This document shows positions 13,331-18,344 of a stretch of DNA of 18,344 nucleotides, in pieces. The translations under genes and the position numbers were made by a program. Position 1 is the first letter of the stretch, and the number at the start of each line of letters is the position of its first letter. The stretch is taken from positions 1 to 18,344 of the forward strand of contig QMVO01000005.1 in NCBI GenBank assembly GCA_003661125.1. The letters run 5' to 3'. The stretch is from Methanosarcinales archaeon. Its GTDB lineage: Archaea > Halobacteriota > Syntropharchaeia > Alkanophagales > Methanospirareceae. Below the pieces are notes generated by a model. The model was not told the origin of the DNA. It was given only the letters and a program-made list of their open reading frames with translations, and searched no databases.

Positions 13331-14290
13331 ATGAAAAAACGAAAACTGATTACATTAACGACATTAATACTAACCGTAATCATATTCAATACTCTGTCTT
13401 TTTCCACACCTGCGGCAGGGTCAGACGAGCTGAAAAGGGAGCTGCTTAAAGAGATAATATCAGTAGATAAGCCTGAATTATTTGACGACTATGGTGAGTT
13501 ATATCTTGCAAAGGCAAAGATGCAAGCGGTGATACAGGGTATGGAAGGTTGGGAAGTAACCTCAAGTACAAAGGAGTGGGTAGATATTTTTCTTGGGATT
13601 ATTGATGATTTTGAAGCGATGGCGGATTTAAGCGAAAGTGCTGTCCCTTCAGACCACGTAGAAGCGATTGAAATCGCAGATAATATGGACATAAATCCGC
13701 TCAGTCGATGCGACATATCAGAAATACCAATGCTCGCAGAACTTGCACTTAAGCGGTTCTACCGGAACGAGGGGAAATTCTTCGAGGATCTCTCAAGGAC
13801 CGAGAAAGAGACAAAGCTTAAGATCGAATATGAGAAGATAAGCTCAAGTTCGTATAAAAAAGGTGGCGTATATACGCTAAGCGACTCGAGCAGGATGGAG
13901 TTCGAGTTGAGAAGGGACGAATGGATATATAGGAGAGACATGAGAAAGGCGTCCGAGTTCATTGATGACGCGAATTTGCATCTCGAAAAAGCGAGGAATC
14001 CGTCTTCAGAAATTGTTGGCGCTGCTTTTATGGAGATAATAAAGGCAAGGGGCTCTTTCGAGAAGGCGAAGGAGCTATATGAGAAGCATGAGGATAAAGA
14101 ACTGGAGAATGTGAAGGGGATTGAAGATGAGATAAAAAGCGTTTATCACAGGTTGATGCTTGACACGCTTAAGGTGGTGGCAATTTATCTTCTTATTCTT
14201 TCTTTTTTTACCGTTATAATATGGATGGATTTCAAGAGATGGAGCGAGGAGCTGGATGACACGAGGTTGGGGGAAGAACTTGTTGTTTAG
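13331..14290 (+). CDS. Secreted, C-terminally anchored helical protein (protein A)
   Basis: A 319-aa protein of unknown family. The start MKKRKLITLTTLILTVIIFN is a Sec signal peptide with cleavage likely near residues 28-30 (TPAAG). The exported part is helical and charged (AKAKMQAVIQGMEGW, FIDDANLHLEKARN, IIKARGSFEKAKELYEKHED). A single transmembrane segment, about 282-298 (VVAIYLLILSFFTVIIW), is followed by a 21-residue cytoplasmic tail ending LDDTRLGEELVV. The topology, with most of the chain outside, matches protein B downstream. A TTG codon directly before the ATG is in frame, but ATG 13331 is the better start. The last 45 bases reappear in altered form at 14724-14768, overlapping the start of protein B, which implies that A and B were once directly adjacent and overlapping. 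Confidence 0.75.
   Translation: MKKRKLITLTTLILTVIIFNTLSFSTPAAGSDELKRELLKEIISVDKPELFDDYGELYLAKAKMQAVIQGMEGWEVTSSTKEWVDIFLGIIDDFEAMADLSESAVPSDHVEAIEIADNMDINPLSRCDISEIPMLAELALKRFYRNEGKFFEDLSRTEKETKLKIEYEKISSSSYKKGGVYTLSDSSRMEFELRRDEWIYRRDMRKASEFIDDANLHLEKARNPSSEIVGAAFMEIIKARGSFEKAKELYEKHEDKELENVKGIEDEIKSVYHRLMLDTLKVVAIYLLILSFFTVIIWMDFKRWSEELDDTRLGEELVV
14246..14290 (+). repeat. Direct repeat copy 1 (end of protein A gene)
   Basis: Fifteen codons including the stop at the 3' end of the protein A gene. 38 of 45 bases match the second copy at 14724-14768. The differences are codon-like: three silent, three conservative (E/D, R/K, V/I) and one L/P. Confidence 0.8.
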
Positions 14291-14314
14291 GTTAAGATTT
14301 CGTTTTTGTAAAAC

Positions 14315-14322
14315 TTTATATC
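14315..14322 (+). promoter_or_regulatory. TATA box ahead of the DUF104 gene
   Basis: TTTATATC preceded by AAAAC lies 28 nt ahead of the ATG at 14350. This matches an archaeal promoter giving a leaderless or nearly leaderless antitoxin mRNA. Confidence 0.45.
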
Positions 14323-14349
14323 CAATAAATCAATATAAGAGTATTTAAG

Positions 14350-14577
14350 ATGCAAAAAACAATCGAGGTTATTTACGAAAAAGGGGTCTTTAAGCCGCTG
14401 GAAAAGGTAAAATTGAAGGGAGGGAGGAAAGCGAAAGTCACTATAGAAAAGGAAAGGGGGATTATCTCATCTGAAGATATTAAAGAAATAACAGACACTA
14501 CTAAAAATTTACCGAGGTCGAAAATCAGCCAGAAAAAATTAGATGAGATATACTATGAAGGAAAAATGCTTGATTGA
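14350..14577 (+). CDS. DUF104 (AF2212-like) antitoxin of a VapBC-type pair
   Basis: A 75-aa protein. The start QKTIEVIYEKGVFKPLEKVK is the hallmark of the DUF104 family, short beta-rich antitoxins usually encoded just upstream of a PIN-domain toxin. KLKGGRKAKVTIE completes the beta domain, and the remainder (SSEDIKEITDTTKNLPRSKI) is the toxin-binding helical arm. The gene looks intact and has its own TATA box. The toxin that should follow is reduced to its last 45 or so residues, so this is an antitoxin without a working partner, or one retained for regulation. Confidence 0.85.
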   Translation: MQKTIEVIYEKGVFKPLEKVKLKGGRKAKVTIEKERGIISSEDIKEITDTTKNLPRSKISQKKLDEIYYEGKMLD

Positions 14578-14728
14578 TGATGCATTAATCGCAGCAACAT
14601 GCAAGCATTACGGAATAAGAAAAATAGCTACTTTCGACCCGGATTTTAAAAGAGTGAATTTTTTGGAGGTAATTACACTGGAAAATGACAAGAACAGTGG
14701 AAAAGAATTGCAAAAGATAGGGAGATGA
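14543..14728 (+). pseudogene. C-terminal remnant of a PIN-domain (VapC) toxin
   Basis: The frame from ATG 14543 overlaps the antitoxin end by 35 bp and then reads DDALIAATCKHYGIRKIATFDPDFKRVNFLEVITLE. This is the standard end of a PIN domain: catalytic Asp in D-x-L-I-A-A-T, then [IV]-x-T-x-D-x-D-F. The first two thirds of a VapC protein, including the L-D-T-[SN] motif and the middle Glu, are absent. The homology starts about 7 bases before the antitoxin stop codon, so a deletion of roughly 250-280 bp joined the end of the antitoxin gene to the end of the toxin gene. The product cannot form the four-acid active site. Its stop lies inside the second copy of the 45-bp repeat, 4 bp past the start codon of protein B. 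Confidence 0.75.
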
Positions 14729-14768
14729 GCCGGATGACACGAAGTTGGGAGAGGAGCTTATTGTTTAG
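14724..14768 (+). repeat. Direct repeat copy 2 (ghost of the protein A 3' end, overlapping the protein B start)
   Basis: Read in the frame of protein A, these bases give DEPDDTKLGEELIV and a TAG stop, matching ELDDTRLGEELVV at the end of protein A. An in-frame TAG at 14718-14720 shows that nothing longer survives. The same bases, read in the next frame, encode the first residues of protein B. Confidence 0.75.
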
Positions 14769-17214
14769 TATTTTTGTTGCCGCATTTATCTTTTCTTTTC
14801 TTTTAATATGCACAAGTATAGAGTGCGCGAGTGCATCAGAGCCTCAAATTGATGTAACTCCACGTGAGGTAAAGATTTTTTTCGATTCGGAAAGAGCCTC
14901 CGAGGCTTTCTATCCAGCGGAGGATACGATAACAATCACTAACAATGGAGAAAATACCACTGTGATGAGCATTAGCCATGATTCCAAGATTATTCTCAGT
15001 TGTCCTGACACGTTTAGCCTCGACCCTAAAAAACCCAAAGTTATCACGATTAAGGCACCTTATGATGCGCATGACGGATCGTATTACCTCGAGATAAAAG
15101 CTGGAGGGGTGAAAGTGGAAACTGTTACCGTAAAGATAATTTATTGTGCAAAGATCAAGGTGAATCTTTCTTCAGTCGATTTTGGAGAGGTTCCCAGCAA
15201 GAAATCCGAAGTCACAAAAACGATTGAGATCAGCGAGGAATACGGATACAAAACCTTGGATGATGTAACAATAACACCAGCACGTGGAAACGAAAACAAT
15301 TGGGTTACACCTAGTAGAGAAAGAGATATTACTGTCTCAAAAGTTTCTCATGCTTATGTTACATTTACGCTGAGACCAGGACCTCCCAATTACAATAGAC
15401 GTGATAACAAATATAGATGGATGTTTATCATCAAGAGCAGAAGCCGTAATGTAGAGCCAATTACAATAGAGGTCGAAGCACGTATAATGAGACCGCCGAA
15501 GCTTGGTGAACTTAAAGATAAAGAACTTGAAATAAAGTTCGACAAACCCAAGGAAACTGTTTTGGAATATTACAAACATATAGATATACGAGTAAGAAAC
15601 GAAGGTGATGAGCCCCTGTATTTTAGAAAAATTGATTACCCAAACTCATTAGGTGGTGGAATCAGAGTTGAAATAGACCCGCCTGATAAAGTTCTGGACA
15701 GTAGAAATATTGAGGTTTATATTACCGTGCCATACTACGCTCCCGAGGGAACATATCGTGGCAAATTGCATATATATGCAGAAGATAAAGACGGTAACCC
15801 GGCAGGAGATGAATATGTGGACATAACAATAAAGATAATATGGCCGGTTGATTTCACCATCTCCTCTACCTCTCCTTATTTCACTCCTTCCCCGCCTTCT
15901 ATTGACTTCGGGTCGTTGGCGCTGAAAGAGCGAGGATATGAGAAGAAAAGCGTAAAAATAACCTTAACAGAGCGCTATGGGTATAAACCGGTGCGGAATT
16001 TACGCTTTTCAGAGAGTGGTGAATATGGGGAATGGCTACACGAGGAGTTGGATTTCTCTGAAATCCCACCAGGAGAATCGAGGAGTTTTATACTAAAAAT
16101 AGAACCAGGATTGGAGGCAGTGCCTAAGAGTTATTCGTGGAAATATGATATAAGAGCATCAGAAATAAGTAGAAAGAGAATAGAAGTAAAAGCGAATATA
16201 GTGCCGATGAATATACCGGAGATGATGGAATATTTGGAGTCATTTAGAGAAAGCATCCTTTATAGGCGTTATCCATCCTCAGAAGCTATAATATCAAACG
16301 GCGTAGGAATGCTGGAAGTGGTAGAGAGAAGCGACATTGGAGCTGAGGACTGGAAAAAAATACCTGTTTTGATGAAGGGAACGCTCTCACTACTCTCATC
16401 GCTGAATGACGGTCTGATATCCAGTGAAGGGGAAAACTATGGAAAAGCAGTGGAGAACTTAGTGAGTGCTTCGGTCTCAGCATCCACGATAGAGTCGAAT
16501 TCTGAGCTGAACAATTGGGACATTTATGGATACGCGAGGGAAATCTCAGCAGGTGCGGACAGGACAACAGAGGAGGTGTTGATGGACGAAGCGAAAAAGC
16601 TTGAATTGCGTGGATGGAACATAAAGAAGGCAGTGGAGCACGCAATGGCAATGGGCGACATAAGTGGATTGAAGGAGGAAGAAAACGTGCTTGAATCCGC
16701 TCTTTCTTATCAATATGCCGCCATTATATATGGTCTGCTCGACAATAAAGAAAAGAGATTGGAATGTTCCTATGAGGAATCTTTACTCATGGATAAGCAT
16801 GATGAACTGGTAAGTGATGCAACAGATCTTCGTATCAAAGCGGAAGGAAACATATCGATAAGCAAGGAGAATGACCTTGTTAGAATCGGAGACCTGTATC
16901 TCCTTGTAAATCCTTATAAATTTGATACTTTCTCTGCGAACTTTGGCTCAGCGAAGGCAAACTTTGAGGATGCAGGAAGCAAATATAAGGTTGCAGGTGA
17001 GCTGCTTATGTCAGAGAATACAAAAGCAGATTTGAATGAATTAAGAGGCGAATGGAGTCGCATATTATCTATGTTCTTCCTTGCTTGCATCCTGTATTGC
17101 GCCGCTTTCATCTATACAATAAACCGGATCATTATGGGCACGATGGCATATATGATGGATATGCATGAGCGCGAGGTGGGGGATATTGTAGTTACGACAA
17201 CTGTTGCTTTTTAA
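14725..17214 (+). CDS. Large secreted, C-terminally anchored Ig-like surface protein (protein B)
   Basis: An 829-aa protein of unrecognised family. A signal peptide (core SLLFSIFVAAFIFSFLLICT, 11-30) leads into about 440 residues of beta-rich Ig-like modules in an alternating order: type 1 at about 40-135 (ITITNNGENTT), type 2 from about 145 (VDFGEV at 151, EEYGYKTLDDV near 173), type 1 again from about 255 (IRVRNEGDEPLYF near 288), and type 2 again from about 385 (IDFGSL at 393, ERYGYKPVRNL near 418). A helical stalk follows (about 475-775), then one transmembrane segment (about 781-803) and a short tail. This topology matches protein A. ATG 14734 is an alternative start with better spacing from GGGAG (14720-14724). 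S-layer-associated, adhesion or envelope-bridging roles are possible, but none is shown. Confidence 0.8.
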   Translation: MSRMTRSWERSLLFSIFVAAFIFSFLLICTSIECASASEPQIDVTPREVKIFFDSERASEAFYPAEDTITITNNGENTTVMSISHDSKIILSCPDTFSLDPKKPKVITIKAPYDAHDGSYYLEIKAGGVKVETVTVKIIYCAKIKVNLSSVDFGEVPSKKSEVTKTIEISEEYGYKTLDDVTITPARGNENNWVTPSRERDITVSKVSHAYVTFTLRPGPPNYNRRDNKYRWMFIIKSRSRNVEPITIEVEARIMRPPKLGELKDKELEIKFDKPKETVLEYYKHIDIRVRNEGDEPLYFRKIDYPNSLGGGIRVEIDPPDKVLDSRNIEVYITVPYYAPEGTYRGKLHIYAEDKDGNPAGDEYVDITIKIIWPVDFTISSTSPYFTPSPPSIDFGSLALKERGYEKKSVKITLTERYGYKPVRNLRFSESGEYGEWLHEELDFSEIPPGESRSFILKIEPGLEAVPKSYSWKYDIRASEISRKRIEVKANIVPMNIPEMMEYLESFRESILYRRYPSSEAIISNGVGMLEVVERSDIGAEDWKKIPVLMKGTLSLLSSLNDGLISSEGENYGKAVENLVSASVSASTIESNSELNNWDIYGYAREISAGADRTTEEVLMDEAKKLELRGWNIKKAVEHAMAMGDISGLKEEENVLESALSYQYAAIIYGLLDNKEKRLECSYEESLLMDKHDELVSDATDLRIKAEGNISISKENDLVRIGDLYLLVNPYKFDTFSANFGSAKANFEDAGSKYKVAGELLMSENTKADLNELRGEWSRILSMFFLACILYCAAFIYTINRIIMGTMAYMMDMHEREVGDIVVTTTVAF

Positions 17215-17253
17215 ACTGCCAAAAGTTTTTGTATCTACTATTAGACCTTATGA

Positions 17254-17313
17254 CCTCCTCTACATAGCACATATAGACATACGACATAAAAAGCATTCCG
17301 AATTGAGAGGAGG
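17254..17313 (+). promoter_or_regulatory. Strong Shine-Dalgarno with a complementary upstream arm
   Basis: AGAGGAGG at 17306-17313 stands 4 nt ahead of ATG 17318, and CCTCCTCT at 17254-17261 is its exact complement (8 bp, 44-nt loop). The ATG opens a frame of only 39 codons (to 17437) that runs antisense into the next gene. It may be the stub of a lost gene, or chance. No other gene is seen in 17215-17357. Confidence 0.3.
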
Positions 17314-17357
17314 CGAAATGAATGAAAGGACATCTTCCAATTTCCCAGCCGTTTTAA

Positions 17358-18146
17358 TTACTCTACAATTATTGCCCAGTAATGGATCTCATATTCAGTT
17401 CCGTCTTCGGAAGTTACTTCTACTGAAATTCTTTTGAATTTATACCTGTACTCAATGTTTTTATTGCTATATACCAGACTTATATTTTCCCCATCCTTTT
17501 TTATCTCACATCTTTTTATATCTCGCTTATATCCCAAGTTTGAAAAATCCTTTCCCATGGTCAAATTTACAGGTTCGAGCTTATTTATATCACCAAATCG
17601 GTAAAACTCAGTATAGTTGTACAAAACTATATCCTCTTTTAATTCACCTAAATTTATAAAAGTTGAAATTTCTTCGCCGTCTATGAGGGGGATAGCCCCT
17701 TTAAAGAACAACCCTTTTTCAATTTTTGTGAAATTTTTTGATTTTAAAAATGTTATCGGCTCTATTTTTTGAGGGATTCTCAAGGTCCAATTATGTTCAA
17801 CCTCATCTACAAGCATTAAGCTCGAATTTTCAGGAATGAAAGATACATTAACTGTGATATTTTCATCAGAACCAAGGGTAAAGCCCCCGTCCTTGAGAAT
17901 CTCGTCGTCAAGAGAAACTACATACTCATAGGATGTCATATTTAACTCGTGGGACGCAACGGTGAAAGCAAATTCTTCTTTTTCACCAACGTTGATAATC
18001 CTTGGAAGTTCTTCATGTTCTTCGAAATAAAGTTCGGAAAAGCTCTCCTTCATGGTGGTATAGGTGACTACTAAGAACCCGACGATGAAAATCCCTATCA
18101 CACACGCGGCAATTATCGCATATATCACCCTCTTTTCTTCTTCCAT
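17358..18146 (-). CDS. N-terminally anchored extracytoplasmic protein, DUF1616-like
   Basis: A 262-aa protein. After EEEKR comes one transmembrane segment (about 8-30, YAIIAACVIGIFIVGFLVV), then a beta-rich domain that should be outside the cell. It has many N-x-[ST] sequons (NMT, NIT, NVS, NSS, NWT, NFT, NYT, NLT, NIS), consistent with N-glycosylation. The opening SFSELYFEEHEELPRIINVGEKEEFAFTV with following SHE resembles the segment after the membrane helices in archaeal DUF1616 proteins (ELYF, LP, F-x-[IV]-x-[NS]-H-E), and the end EIHYWAIIV resembles their I-H-[FY]-W. This is resemblance, not proof. GGGAG 7 nt before the ATG and TATA ATATAAATA upstream (18190-18178 region) support the start. 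It converges on protein B. Confidence 0.7.
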   Translation of the reverse strand: MEEEKRVIYAIIAACVIGIFIVGFLVVTYTTMKESFSELYFEEHEELPRIINVGEKEEFAFTVASHELNMTSYEYVVSLDDEILKDGGFTLGSDENITVNVSFIPENSSLMLVDEVEHNWTLRIPQKIEPITFLKSKNFTKIEKGLFFKGAIPLIDGEEISTFINLGELKEDIVLYNYTEFYRFGDINKLEPVNLTMGKDFSNLGYKRDIKRCEIKKDGENISLVYSNKNIEYRYKFKRISVEVTSEDGTEYEIHYWAIIVE

Positions 18147-18177
18147 TCGATTACTCCCGCATTGTTATATTGACATA

Positions 18178-18190
18178 CTATATTTATATC
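18178..18190 (-). promoter_or_regulatory. TATA box of the DUF1616-like gene
   Basis: On the minus strand GATATAAATATAG lies about 32-45 nt ahead of the ATG at 18146. It predicts a transcript start near 18160 and a leader of about 13 nt that includes GGGAG. Confidence 0.45.
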
Positions 18191-18224
18191 TTCGCATGTA
18201 AACAAGATGTGAGTATGAATATGA

Positions 18225-18344
18225 TGTGGGGTGCGCCCCTAAAAGTAGACACTAAGTTAAGAAATAAGAAAAAATGAAAAAGGGGTGCAAGATGAAAAGA
18301 AGGAGGAAATACACACGGGATTTCAAAATTGGTGTAATTAGAGA
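18225..18344 (+). mobile_element. Left end of an IS3-family element (runs off the right edge)
   Basis: The stretch at about 18225-18252 (TGTGGGGTGCGCCCC followed by AAAAGTAGACAC) resembles IS3-family left inverted repeats, many of which contain CCCC followed by A-rich sequence and AGTnGACA. A transposase frame begins 40 nt further in. The outer boundary is uncertain by a few bases because the target duplication and right end are not in the window. Confidence 0.65.
18292..18344 (+). CDS. IS3-family transposase OrfA, N-terminus only
   Basis: The partial frame reads MKRRRKYTRDFKIGVIR up to the window edge. R-R-K-Y-[TS]-x-[ED]-F-K is the opening of the helix-turn-helix domain of IS3-type OrfA proteins. 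AGGGGTG (18281-18287) is a fitting Shine-Dalgarno, 4 nt before ATG 18292. An in-frame ATG at 18274 would add six residues (MKKGCK) but would place this site inside the gene, so I prefer 18292. The rest of OrfA and OrfB lie outside. Confidence 0.7.
   Translation, partial: MKRRRKYTRDFKIGVIR

Noticed and set aside
1..18344. CRISPR array, tRNA or rRNA genes
   Set aside because: I looked for regularly spaced repeats and for tRNA T-loop or rRNA-like stretches on both strands and found none.

Overview
The window looks like an archaeal chromosome fragment, most likely from the euryarchaeal (Methanomicrobia-like) side. The evidence is ribosomal protein L21e, Kae1, an archaeal HemA/Met8-type pair, an Fcf1-like PIN protein, mannosyl-3-phosphoglycerate synthase and phosphatase, archaeal winged-helix and DUF104 families, and TATA boxes 22-30 nt ahead of many start codons with few Shine-Dalgarno sites. 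An ANME-1/Methanophagales-type source is possible but rests only on general resemblance. Both ends run into insertion sequences: the 5' end of an IS110-type transposase on the left and the 5' end of an IS3-type element on the right. This suggests a metagenomic contig that broke at repeated elements.

Left half (about 0.15-10.15 kb) is housekeeping. thyX is followed closely by a four-CBS-domain protein with a ribosome-hibernation-like tail. A minus-strand cluster then carries a Met8-like precorrin-2 dehydrogenase, hemA and a PfkB sugar/nucleoside kinase. Stand-alone kae1 (tRNA t6A synthesis) is divergent from an Fcf1-like PIN gene across a perfect 14-bp palindrome. mpgS-mpgP makes the compatible solute mannosylglycerate. 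rpl21e is divergent from mpgS and is followed by hsp20, which converges tail to tail on a small TPR gene.

Right half (about 10.3-18.15 kb) is accessory and mostly uncharacterised. A two-gene operon encodes a divergent FtsZ/tubulin-superfamily protein without a recognisable GTP-binding signature loop, and overlapping it a two-TM protein with a long helical cytoplasmic domain. Next comes a winged-helix regulator, divergent from a small frameshifted gene; a perfect 20-bp palindrome lies between them. Two secreted, C-terminally membrane-anchored proteins follow: A (helical, 319 aa) and B (829 aa, alternating Ig-like modules plus a helical stalk). Between A and B sits a degraded toxin-antitoxin unit (intact DUF104 antitoxin, PIN toxin reduced to its C-terminus). 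The unit is bracketed by a 45-bp imperfect repeat of the end of A, which also contains the start of B. A membrane-anchored protein reminiscent of the DUF1616 extracellular domain closes the region.

The best candidate for an undescribed system is the FtsZ-like plus membrane-helical operon, with the neighbouring regulator and the A/B surface proteins as possible partners. The functional link is inference from position and topology only.
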